Shown one piece after another: positions 44,127 through 54,705 of a DNA stretch of 64,000 nt. Position 1 is the first letter of the stretch. Each line of letters begins with the position of its first letter. The notes beneath the pieces were generated by a model that was not told the DNA's origin, made no database searches, and saw only the letters and a list, made by a program, of their open reading frames with translations. The position numbers and the translations under genes were made by a program. Origin of the DNA: Gautieria morchelliformis (taxonomy: Eukaryota > Basidiomycota > Agaricomycetes > Gomphales > Gomphaceae); the NCBI GenBank assembly GCA_015179125.1, contig WHVA01000228.1, positions 62,001 to 126,000 on the forward strand, written 5' to 3'.

Positions 44127-44530
44127 CTACACGGTACGCAATAAAAAGAAAAGCAACTCTGGGAAGAAATTAAGGATAAAGTATGAACGACCGTCCGCAT
44201 CTGGGCCCCCCGCCGCACTAATACCTACCAAGTCCCGCACGACCAGCTCCCTATCCTCCTGCCCGAACACCCCAGAGTCAAGCCGCGCCGGCCGCCGCAA
44301 CGACGCCGACGCCTCGCGCTCCAGCCGCCCCCGCGCCTGCGCCTGCCCCAACACCACCCCCAGCGCCTCCTCGTCCTCGGCAACGAGGCTCTCCGCCCCG
44401 CTGCACCCGCCGGAACCCACTCCGCGCGCACCGTGCTCACGGACTTGACGCGCGTGAGCACCGCGCGGCGCCACGCCTCATCCAGCACCGCGTCCGCGTC
44501 GTCGGCCGCGCCGAGCGTCTGGAGCTCCGA
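44127..44530 (-). pseudogene. C-terminal fragment of a GC-rich host gene, cut by module Y
   Basis: Minus-strand sequence starting at 44530 reads LGAADDADAVLDEAWRRAVL and, after a frame change, LVAEDEEALGVVLGQAQARG and DSGVFGQEDRELVVRDLVGI. GC content is much higher than in the AT-rich sequence on its left. It begins exactly where duplicated module Y ends. Product not recognised; the frame change means one sequence break or an unrecognised intron. Confidence 0.4.
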
Positions 44531-45665
44531 GTCGCTTGGGACATCTCTATCTCTCCTTCCTCTATCCTTCTTATTTACATCATTGCAATTGCTGCCAGCA
44601 TTGGCAATCATGTCGATAGGGCTGAGCAGCCGCTCAGGCCAAAGGCGACGGCGTGGTGCCCTCGAGCGCACTGTGGTTTGCCGTGCTGGGTGGCGTCTGG
44701 CGCTACCATCCGACTGCGCCAGAACAGCAGTCCCGACTCCCAACGGGGGAAATATAAGTGGTATTCCACACATTTCACTGGCTTTTTTTTTTTTTTCTTT
44801 TTTTTTTTGTTTTAGGTGATGGTTGGAGGTTGATCTGCCAGGGCCGTCAATGTAGTCAATTTTAAACTCACTCTCCATGACTGCCGCCATGTACTCACTG
44901 GTATGCCACATACCAGTGAGTACATGGCGGCAGTCGCCTCCTCATCTACAATGTGCGCAGGTCCTTGGACCGTCCGCTACGGTACTAAGATTTCTTTTTG
45001 GAGTCGATAGGCTGCTCCTACCTCGTTGCTACCACTTGGCAGATGTGCCCCTGGCCGAACGAAGTATGTCAGCCTTGATAACTCTGCGTACAGCGACAAG
45101 ACTGCGTACCTTTGATTGCATGAGTAGGATAGGCGTTGGGCCGAGTCATCAACTCGTCGTATGAAATGACGCCTCCGGCAGACATGAACGTGTCGGCCGT
45201 TGTGGGTACCAACTGGGTGTCCCGGGCCAACACCGAGGGGGCCAGATGATAGAAGGATTATTGGGTAGAAGAGAGATACACATATTACCATTATATTACA
45301 TGAACGGTCTCTATTCATCCCATGTCAAACATTCATCCGGAAGCGTTGTTTCCAGGATTGTTTTTCTTTTTTTTTTTTTTTTTCTGGTGGTAATATCACG
45401 TGATGTATGGCCGCCGTCCATGTGCGAACAGCCGGGCGTCTCTGGAAATGCTAGCCTTGAGCCGACTGCTATAAGCGGGAGGCGGAAGTCGTGTTCGGCG
45501 CATTATCCTTCTCGATCTCGACAGACACGTATATTGTTGGGGTGGTCACCTGAGTGTGGTGGTGCTGCTCAAGCAGGTAGTGTGCCTGAGTATACCTGGA
45601 TTAGTAATGGCACCACCATGTACCTGCCTGGGCTACTTTTACTTTGGCGGTCAACTGCGTATATC
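44531..45665. repeat. Duplicated module, copy Y
   Basis: This is the counterpart of 40551-41648. It has longer T-runs (about 44788-44815 and 45365-45385) and an insert near 45030-45060 (CACTTGGCAGATGTGC) absent from copy X. It cuts the GC-rich gene fragment at its left edge. Confidence 0.75.
44879..44935. repeat. 57-bp palindrome in copy Y
   Basis: Arms of 27 bases around a three-base centre. Compared with copy X, one position is changed in both arms (ccAcc to ccGcc, ggTgg to ggCgg), so pairing is kept. Confidence 0.95.
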
Positions 45666-45973
45666 AGGTCGTATTACAGGCTTACTTGGCGCGCGTTGCA
45701 AAGGTGAAGTAAACGCAAACCCTGATCAGAGTGTCACTCAGTCACATGCCTCTCTCGCTCGCTCGGCCTTCTCGCCAGTAAAATACCTTGGTTTGCTTGG
45801 AATCTTAATGTTTCATCACAGTTAGCTTTGCCGTCGAATGCGCCGACGATCTCAGGTCTTGGGCGCATCCGTTACCTTTTCCTTGTTAGCCGGTGCCGTC
45901 TCGCCCGTCGCTCCAGGCCTCGCCCTTTCTGACGTTCCATCCCACTTTTCGGCGACAAGTCCATCTGCCTAGT

Positions 45974-45981
45974 GTATATAA
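45974..45981 (+). promoter_or_regulatory. TATA box of the adenylate-forming enzyme gene
   Basis: TGTATATAAGG lies about 60 bases before the ATG at 46038. A pyrimidine-rich leader follows. No transcription-factor site can be named. Confidence 0.5.
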
Positions 45982-46037
45982 GGGACGTCCGCATCCAATG
46001 ACGTTGAACGTCCAAAGCTTGCCTCTCACCGCCCGCC

Positions 46038-48244
46038 ATGCCTTCCACATTCATTCACTTTGAGGCTCTCCGTGCTCGCGTCGCATCTCACCCTCACGCC
46101 CCCATCTTTAAGCTCCCCAAGCCAGGCGCGCTCGGCCGCGAGTGGGTAAATGTCTCGTATAAAGACTTCCAGGCGGATATTGAGCGCATGGCCAAATATT
46201 GGCTCGCAAAACTCGCCTCCCAAGGTCTTCCTCCCCGATCTGTCGTCGGCGTATGGCGAGTTAACTCCGTGTTTTTATACGAATTCTGCTTACTCTCTGC
46301 GCTCAGGGTTCGTGGTTTCACCTATTCCGATGTTATCACCATTTTCGCCATCAGTCGAGCCGGCTTTATTCCCCAAATGTTTGGTTTCGAGCTCCCCAAC
46401 ACCCGCATCGTCTACGAGCTCCTTGCCAAGGGTGCCGGCAAGGCTATCGTCCACGACCCCGCCAAGACCACGCTGCTTCGCGAGTCTGGCACCACACTCC
46501 CTTGCTATGTCGCCACGGACTACACCACCATTAGTGATACCGATATTGCTGCCTTTCCCCTACCTGACCTTCCTCCCGCCAAGCCCGACGACTATCTGTT
46601 CATCTACCACAGTAGCGGCTCTGTTTCCGGTATGCCCAAGGTTGTCCCACAGACTAACCAGTGGCTGGAAACCGTCCAGCACAAGTCACGCGACGCTTTC
46701 TGTAGCGGCGACTTCGACACCCAGGACGTTTTTATCTGGACGTGCGTATCCATCACACCCCTAGTCTTCTCCGTTGACGCTCTCCAAGTGAATCCTTCTC
46801 CCATGCCTTGGAGATCTGTCGTAAGTGTTTCCTTTTACCCTCTTGCGCTACTATTCACCTTGTGTCGTAGTTTTGCAGCTCATCTTTCACCTTGCGGGGT
46901 GCCTTGTCCAGCCCACACGTATCGACTTCGATTCTCACGAACTCGCGACCCTGATTCGCGTTGCAGGTGTCAACCGCATCATCCAGTTCACGGGTGTCTT
47001 GCGAAGGCACCTGGACGACGCCCGTGGAGGTGTCGTCGAACCGGGCCTACTTGCCCTCCTCAAGCAGTCGCGACAGGTTACCTACGCAGGCATGCCACTC
47101 TCCCCCGAGCTCGAGGATTGGGCGGTTGCCCAGGGTATTCCCATGACGGTAACCAGCCCCTTTCATTCCACAGTGTATAGATTTACCTTGTACCCAGAAC
47201 AACTTCGGCTGCACTGAATGCGGTACGCCCTTCCGCCTGAACTTCCCCGCCTTCCCCCTCTCACCCTTTCCCCAGGCGGGCTCCTCACTTCGGACATCGG
47301 AGACCGTCGTCTTCGCATGCTTCCCAATATCTCGTACAAAATGGTCCCCGTCGGCCCCACGTCCATCGACGGCGCCGAATACGGTCGTCTCCTCGAGCTG
47401 TGGATCCTCCCCGACTCGCCCGATCTCCCCATCGCCGCCCTGCGCACGCCCGACGGCGGCTGGCGCAGCGGCGACCTATTCGAGGAGCCCGAGCCCGGCA
47501 AGTATCTCTTCCGCGGCCGCGACGACGACTGGATCAAAAGCCAGTGGAGCGAGCGTCTCGATACCAAGTGAACGGTGTGATGTCGTTCTTGACCGGCTGA
47601 TTGACTAACGTATGCGTTGCGCAGGGCTATCGAGGACAACGTATACACGACGTGCCCCGATATCGTCGCCAACTGCGTCGTCGTGGGCAACGGCCGCCCT
47701 TACCCCGCGCTCTTCGTCGAGCCCCGTGTGCCCGCCGCGACGCCCGCTGCCGAGTTGGAGCTGAAGCGGGAGATTATCAAACGCACGAGCGATTTCCACT
47801 CTCTGCGGTACGTGTATGCTTTTGCCGCCAGGTTCCCCTTTTGCAGGTGTTCATAGAATGTGCATTGTTGGCTGCTGCCCGCCAGGTATCTCCACGAGCG
47901 CATACAGGACGTGCGCATGATCAAAATCGTGCCCGCGAAAGCACTCCCGCGCACCGTCGTCAAGGGCAACATCAGGTTCGTTATCCATACAAAAGCCCTC
48001 ATGCCGCCCGCGCGTTTCTGACTTGCCGTCGGGTTCACGCGCCGCGCCGCACAGACGCCGCGCCGTCGAGCAGGACTTCGCAAGCGACCTGGAGGCGATC
48101 TACGCGTCCTTCCACCAGGAAGAAGTCTACGCCGGCGTCTGTATCTCGCAACCTCCGCCCAAAGGCAAGGACATGAGTACTAGTAATATTAGTAATCGTG
48201 GGCGCGGCCCCGCCCAGACTCTGGTGGGGGTTGCTGCTGCGTGA
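46038..48244 (+). CDS. Adenylate-forming (AMP-binding) enzyme, A-domain only, ~597 aa, 8 exons
   Basis: The enzyme would activate a carboxylic acid with ATP to an acyl-adenylate. The start is ATG 46038 (CCGCCATGCC). Exons are 46038-46741, 46789-46820, 46871-47148, 47198-47222, 47276-47567, 47625-47807, 47886-47975 and 48055-48244; they total 1794 bases, in frame to TGA. Motifs: YHSSGSVSGMPKVVP near residue 189 (phosphate-binding loop, here with Ser/Val where SGTTG is usual), NNFGCTECG, WRSGDLFEEPEPGKYLFRGR, and ALPRTVVKGNIR with the C-terminal catalytic Lys. This resembles fungal NRPS-like adenylate-forming reductases, but the gene ends right after the A-domain: no carrier (T) and no reductase domain. 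The first exon reads through GVWRVNSVFLYEFCLLSALR, an insertion against the family that might be a small unrecognised intron. The substrate cannot be told. Confidence 0.8.
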
Positions 48245-48303
48245 GGCGTGAGTGTCGGACTTTCTCCGCATCTTCTTGATCTTAATCGTGAGCGTCTTTC
48301 ACC

Positions 48304-49278
48304 GTGCGTTCGAAAATTGGCGCTATTCCGAGCTGTACCATACAAGGTGCATGGCAAGCGCGCGCAGCCTACAATAGTATGCTGCGTCTGCGCAACGCGG
48401 GACTGACGGGCGACACTCGTCACGCGCCCCCACCAGAAGCCCGTGCACCAGAGGCGCCCATCCCAGAGCCGGACCCGACCCCGGCCCCAGTCAGAGCATA
48501 CACTGACATGGTCAGCGCAACATCACAGCCGCACGACCGCTCTATGGCCCCAACTGAGGGCCAGGGCATACCGGACCAGCCAGAAAGCGTGCACGAGCCA
48601 TAAGACAGTTTCACACGAATGATATGCGTCGCGATGGCTGACGCCATTGACATGGACCCTGAGAAGTCCACACTGGCAAAGGCCGGCGTGAAACTGGCCC
48701 ATCCTGCACCATATGGGAGGGTCTGACCTCAAAGAGTTTGAGGTCTTCATCACGGCCATCTTGAGATGGCTCAAGATGAATTGCCTGTTGGGACCGACCA
48801 GCATCGATATGCAGGGCACAAAGACCATTCAGGAAATGCTGAACAACCTCACGAAATATGCAGCTCGCATGATACAGCCCCCAGATGACTACACGTTCTG
48901 GAGGTGTTTCGTGTCAGCACGGCGCGAAACACTGCACAATGAGGTCCTCAAGAAGGACTACACTGCAGAAAGCAGCTCTTCGAAGCAGCCTGCATGATCA
49001 AGGAAGCGTCCTGCTACACCATGGGGATGTGTCGAGCAGAGAGTGTGGCTACCACCGCCAGCGCATCACGGTTTGCGCTGAACAAACCGGCGCCACAGAC
49101 AGGCCCAAGCAGGCCTGCCCCCTTCCAGAGGAGCTGGACGTCCCAGCATCCACAGCTGCCCTGCCCTGCCCTGGTGGGACGCCCACCTGAGACTAAACAG
49201 CCTCAGGCCTCAGGAAGCTCGTCGAAACCGAGATTCCTGCGAAAGTCATCGGGTCGACCAACGGATCGGCCCGCCAAC
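48304..49278 (+). pseudogene. Gag-like gene of another retroelement (F3), 5' part, frameshifted
   Basis: Frames 48304-48603, 48604-48726, 48713-48997 and 48994-49278 join by shifts near 48720 and 48975. They give an acidic Pro-rich start, a helical capsid-like region (SDLKEFEVFITAILRWLKM, later MLNNLTKYAARMI and FWRCFVSARRETLHN), then a basic Pro/Ser linker ending GRPTDRPAN. The downstream part with the zinc knuckle is at 60794, beyond el4. A stop at 48603 also interrupts it. Transposon origin is inferred from the knuckle and the layout. Confidence 0.65.
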
Positions 49279-49768
49279 TGTAAGGGCAACCCTGGCTAGT
49301 TGTGGAGATCACACTACCACACAACTGACAAGGGGAAATCCAAAGTATGTATAAATGAACAGAGTATACAAGAGAGGGGATTCTCACCTGACAAGGGGAA
49401 ATCCAAAGAGAAAAGTCTAAGGACCCCCAATGTCAGCGAGCCCGTATTATACTACGCTGCGCAGTCAGGGACAACACTTGGCACCCGCCATCAACCTTGC
49501 ACCTCCCTGACCTCCCCGACCCTTGATCGACCCTTGATGCCACCTATTACGCGAGTCGCTTGATTTCCGACACTGTTCTGAGAGTGGAAGTCGGAAATTG
49601 GAGTGGAACTGGCAAGGCGAACAGAACTGGTGGAAGTTCTCCTAGAAGCGGAATCATTTCCGAAAGCGGAGGCGGAGATGGAATCGGAACCGGAAGCGGA
49701 GTCGGAAATGGAGTCAGAACTGGGTGTGGTGTCGGAACTGGAAATGGAAAACAGGGTGTCCCCTGACA
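49279..49768 (-). repeat. 3' LTR of el4 (490 bp)
   Basis: It is preceded on the minus strand by the tract agagggggggtga (49781-49769). Both 21-base R/U5 repeats are present. Confidence 0.9.
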
Positions 49769-52700
49769 TCACCCCCCCTCTAGCGTGCTGCGTCCTCGAA
49801 GCACGGGACACGAGGGATTGAAATGCCAGCGAGCGGATCCGGCGAGGGGCACCAGGATGTGTCCTATAGAACTCCCGGAGTTTGTCTGGAGCGGAAACAT
49901 CTTGCTCCGGGACCCACGAATTCTCCTCATACCCATACCCTTCCCATTTCACGAGGAATTGGAGTCGTCCTCGCACAAACCGGCTGTCCAGGATCTGTTC
50001 CACCACATAGTGCTCTTCCCCATCTACAATTTCTGGGGGAGGTGGCGGATGAGCCTTCCGACCTGGAATTGGGTCCTCAAGCATAGGGAGTAACTTCACC
50101 ACGTTGAAGACGGGGTGGAGGCGGGACATGGACGTCGGAAGTCGGAGGCGGTATGCATTCCGTCCAACCCTCCGCATCACTGTGAAGGGCCCAAGGTAGC
50201 GGTGGGCAAGCTTCTGCGAAGGGCGTGTAGTGCGGATGTCACTTGCATCTAGGTACACCTTGTCTCCAACTTGGTACTCTGGGGCAGGAACCCGGCGTTG
50301 GTTGTAGTACCTTGCCATGTCATCCTTGGCCTTTGCAAGGGCCGACTTGGCTTCCGAAAGGGTGGAGTCCATGCGGTCTCGGAATTCATTGACCGTCTCG
50401 AGTCGGGACTCAGCCTGGCGTGGTTCGAAGCCCATCCGCGGATGTCGTCCGGAGTCAAGCATGAAGGGAGTCTGTTGCATGGCGGAATGGACATGGTTGT
50501 TGTATTGGAATTCCGCCAGTGGAAGTAATTCATCCCAGTCATCCTGCCTCTCATTGACAAAGAGGCGGAGATATTGCTCTAACTCCTGATTGACCCGTTC
50601 CGTCTGTCCGTCACCCTGCGGATGGTACGCTGTGGTGGCAGCCAGCTTTATGCCGAGCAGGCGGTAGAGCTCCCGAGTCAGTTCCGCTACAAACTGCGGA
50701 CCTCAGTTGGAAACGACTTGCTTCGGGAGCCCATGCAACTTCCAGACATGTGCAAGGAACAGGCGGGCCGCTCCGAGGGCTGTGATCGTCGTGTGCGTCG
50801 GAATGAAGTGGGACACCTTGCTTGCCGAATCCACGACGTTCATGATCGTGTCGTAGCCATGAGACTCTGGGAGTTCAACGATGAAGTCAACACTGATGGT
50901 GTCCCAGCGAGATTCGGGAATCGGGAGCGGAACAAGTTCTCCGACAGGCGGGTGTCGTTGCGCTTTGGTTCGGAGACAAAGGTCACATGTCTTCACGTAC
51001 TGTCCAATGTAGCGGGGCATCTGAGGCCACCAGTAATTCCGAGCCACTAACTCCAGCGTCTTCCACCTGCCAGCATGCCCAGCGACCCGTGTGTCATGGT
51101 GCTGGGACACGATGCAGCGGAGAAGGTCCGCCCCACCTGGAACGTAGACCTTGCCTCTGAAGTGGAGCAGCCCATCGCGTTCCGACCATTCCGCTGTCCG
51201 TACCGACCGTGAGTGCCCTTTCCGAAGTTCCTCCACTGCCTTCACCACCGACTCCTCCTTCTCTCCATTCCGGTACTGCCTCCGGATATCCCAGAGCATT
51301 TCCGCTTCCGCTCCAACTGCAGTCACTCCTTCTAGTGCACGGATTGCAAAGAGACTTGGGCGGAGCAGTGTCATATCCGCGTTGTCTCCACTTCCGCTTC
51401 CATGATCCGCGTGGCGGGATAGGGCATCGGGCTTGCCCATGGTGCGGCCGGGGCGGTGGTGGAGCATGAAGTCAAACCGGGACAGGTATAGGGACCACCG
51501 TGCTTGTCGTCGGTTCAACTTCTTAGACGTGCGGAAATACTCGAGGTTCTTGTGGTCTGTCCAGATCTCAAATGGGCATAGAGCACCCTCGAGGAAGTGT
51601 CGCCACTCCTCCAGCACTCGGATGATTGCCAGCATCTCCTTGTCATGGATCTCATAGTTCCGCTCGACCAGACTGAGGCTTTTAGAGAAGAAGGCAATTG
51701 GATGCCACCCCCTACCATCTTCCGATGACTGTTGTGACAAGACCGCTCCGGTAGCTGTGTCGGAAGAATCTGCCTCGACTCGATAAGGGCGAGAGTCGTC
51801 GGGAAAGATCAGGACCGGGGCGGAAGTGATCAGCTCTTTGAGTTTGTCGAAGGAGGCCTGTTCCGGCTCTCCCCACCGCCATCCAACCTCCTTCTTGGTG
51901 AGGTCGAAGAGGGCGCGGGCGTGGCAAGAGAAGTCCTTGATGAACCGCCGGTAGAAATTGACAAACCCAATGAAGGACTGGACCTCCTTCTTGTTCTGCG
52001 GCATGGGCCAATCCGATACACCGGAAACCTTGACGGGGTCCATTTCCACCTTTCCCTCCGACACAATCACCCCAAGATACTCTATCCACGTCCGCTCAAA
52101 TTCGCACTTTTCCGGCTTGAGACACAGGTTGTACTCCCAGAGCCGTTCCAGCACTCTCCGCATGACTTCCCGATGTTCGGACATTGTTTTTGTGAAGATG
52201 AGGATGTCATCGAGGTAGACGCAGACAACCCCTTCTGCTATCATGTCACGGAAAATGTCATTCATCATCGTCTGGAATGTGGCGGGACTGTTGGTAAGGC
52301 CGAAGAACATGACCTGTGGCTCAAAGAGTCCTCGGTTGGTGCGGAATGTGGCCTTCCACTCGTCTCCCTCCCGGATCCGGACATTGTTGAAGCCCCAGCG
52401 GACATCCAGCTTAGTGAAGTACCTCGCCCCGCGGAGTTGTGTGATCAGTTCGGAAATGAGCGGAATGGGGTACCGGTTCTTGATTGTGATCGCATTCAAG
52501 GCCCGGTAATCCTGCACAAGTCTGAGCGAGCCGTCCTTCTTCTTGATGAAGAACACCGGAGATGCCATGGGTGACTTGGAGGGGCGGATCCTCCCTGTAC
52601 GGAGGTTTTCCGCAAGGAATGCATCGAGCTCTACCTGCTCCTTGGGTGACAGCGGGTAGACCTTGCAGTTGGTGGGCTTTGACCCAGGCTCCAACTCGAC

Positions 52701-53684
52701 GGCATGGTCCCACAGCTTCCGCGGAGGCAGGGCATCAAACGACTCTTTGGAAAAGACGTCCTCAAACTCCCGCAGGTACTCCGGAATTTCTGCCTCCACT
52801 CTATCATGCCTCTTAGAGGCTTCAGCAAGGCGTTGCGAAATATTTCCGGTGGCGCGGATGTGTTCCGCTTCCGGCGGAAGGTTTCCGTACAGCAAGCGCT
52901 CCCCTTCCGCCAGGGTGTCTTCTGGGCCGAGTCGGATGACGTCGGAATCGGAATTGGAATTGGAAGTGGGATCCGGGTCAAATTCCGCTTCCGAGTCTTC
53001 TTCTGCAAGCAGTGGATGGGGGCCGGAACGACATGTCTGTATGAGCCGTTCGGTCTTCCGCTGCTCCTGGCGCTCCTTCCGCACTTCCGACCGGCACATG
53101 TGACACTTGGCTGGACATCGACTCATCAGTACCTTCCGAGTCTGCCAATTGATCTCCGGATTGTGCTCCTGAAGCCAGGTAAACCCGAGGATGATGTCTT
53201 GCTTCCCCAGGCTGGTGACTGCAAAGGAAGTGCGTTCCGAGTGTCCATCGTAGCGGAGAATGGTGTCTACTATCTCCGTGATGGACCCTGCCTCATTGGG
53301 GCTTCCATCCACATTGAACACCGGGATTGCACGTTGCAACTTCCGCGTGGTCAGTCGGTTCCGTTCCACATAGTCCCTGTCTATAAACTGACCAGTGGCC
53401 CCGCAGTCGACAAGGGCGGGTCCGGATTTGACTTCCGCCATATCCGTCGTCTGGATCTCCACCTTAATGACTAGTGACTTGGGGCCAGGGGTAGCAGCAA
53501 CAACATAGCGCTTCGGAAGGCGTCTCTCCCAAGGGCGGATGCGGGATAGACGGGGTGTCGGATTTGGTTTTTGTGTGACTTTATCCGGTGGGTCTGTACG
53601 AAGCGAGGGGAGTGGGGGCTTTTCATTCTCTACTTCAAGACAGGCAAACCGGTTATGTACAGGCAGCAGGGGCACACATCTCAC
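49491..53684 (-). pseudogene. F1 Pol (el4), one premature stop in the integrase
   Basis: The 993-codon frame from 53684 has protease D93 in LVDCGATG, a CPAKCHMC cluster near residue 190, an acidic Ser/Asp linker near 230-260, RT D427 and YLDD at 490-493, RNase H ([24 protein letters not shown]), and integrase HHCC and the first catalytic Asp (VDFIVELPES). The second catalytic site reads VVSN then TGA at 50705-50703, where other copies read SDRGPQF: two changes at CpG, Asp codon GAC to AAC and CGA to TGA. The same frame continues after the stop through the integrase C-terminus and chromodomain into the LTR, ending at 49491. Apart from that site it is the cleanest pol in the window. Confidence 0.9.
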
Positions 53685-54203
53685 CCGCTGCGCGTCACAA
53701 AATCCGATGCATCTTGCGCTTCCGATGCACCATGTTCCGCATTTTCAGAAATTCCTTCCACAGTGGGCACTCCGCTTATGTCCGCAAGTGCAAGGAACTC
53801 TGGAAGGAGCTCGAGTTTCTCCTCTGTGGTCATAAGCCGGATGTCAAATGCTTGGGGGCACTCGCGGGCATAGTGGCCTGGTTGTTGACATCGGAAGCAG
53901 GTGATAGTTCCGCGGCCTTTTCTGCGCATGCGGTCAACATCCATCGGGGCAGGGCCATTCCTCGAGGGAGGAGGGCTATGGTTCCTAATAGGAGCAGGCG
54001 GAGCAAGCGTCGGAAATACCTTCCGCGTGGAAATGAATGCGCTTCCGGGTTTTGGCACAGGTGGAGTAGGACGAGTGGAACTGCGTGTCATGTTCCGGCT
54101 CGTCTCCACGAAGGCCTCATTTGCTTCCCTGTTCCGGGACACCCTCTGTGCAGCTTGGTACCACCCTTCCGGGTCATCAAAATCCGGAGCTCCATCCCCA
54201 AGC

Positions 54204-54691
54204 TGTTGGGTGCATTTATGCTCCTGCACCAAAATCAAGCATAATATATTCAATTTATTGTGTGGTGTTTCAATATTTTCTCATACTGTTCTTGTACCAT
54301 GCATCCATTTCTCTGCTTATTTTCGAAATTTTCCAGTCACTCTCTATCTCTCCATTTTATTCTGTTATTTCTACTTTCACAGGCGGCTGCACCCAGCGGA
54401 GTTTGAAAGGACTTCGACGCGCGAGCCCTTGGGCGCTAAAGGGCCGGGTGCAAGTATATGCCTTCTGAGACAGGATTACACTCCTCTCTCAGTGACAATA
54501 AATTCACTGAGAGAGGCGAGTAGTATTCTTCATATTTACATAGCATGTTGACTGAAAATCATGTAGTATATTTGATTCTAGGTATTGTATTAATACATCA
54601 GTGACAATAAATTCACTGAGAGAGTATATTTGATTCTAGCTTTCTAAGAACTCTACCGAACCTTCCCTGCCATAGCCCCTAGTTGCTAACA
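54204..54691 (+). repeat. 5' LTR of the copia element (488 bp)
   Basis: It starts TGTTGGGTGC and ends GTTGCTAACA. A 21-bp motif with cagtgacaataaattcactg, followed by agagag, occurs twice (near 54490 and 54600) and is itself a short inverted repeat. Confidence 0.93.
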
Positions 54692-54705
54692 AGGGTTATG
54701 GGCCC
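54692..54705 (+). other. Half-tRNA(iMet) type primer-binding site
   Basis: AGGGTTATGGGCCC directly follows the LTR. Its complement GGGCCCATAACCCT matches the anticodon stem-loop of eukaryotic initiator tRNA-Met (loop CAU), the site used by Drosophila copia and yeast Ty5 with a cleaved half tRNA. The gag start codon (54698-54700) lies inside this site. Confidence 0.65.
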
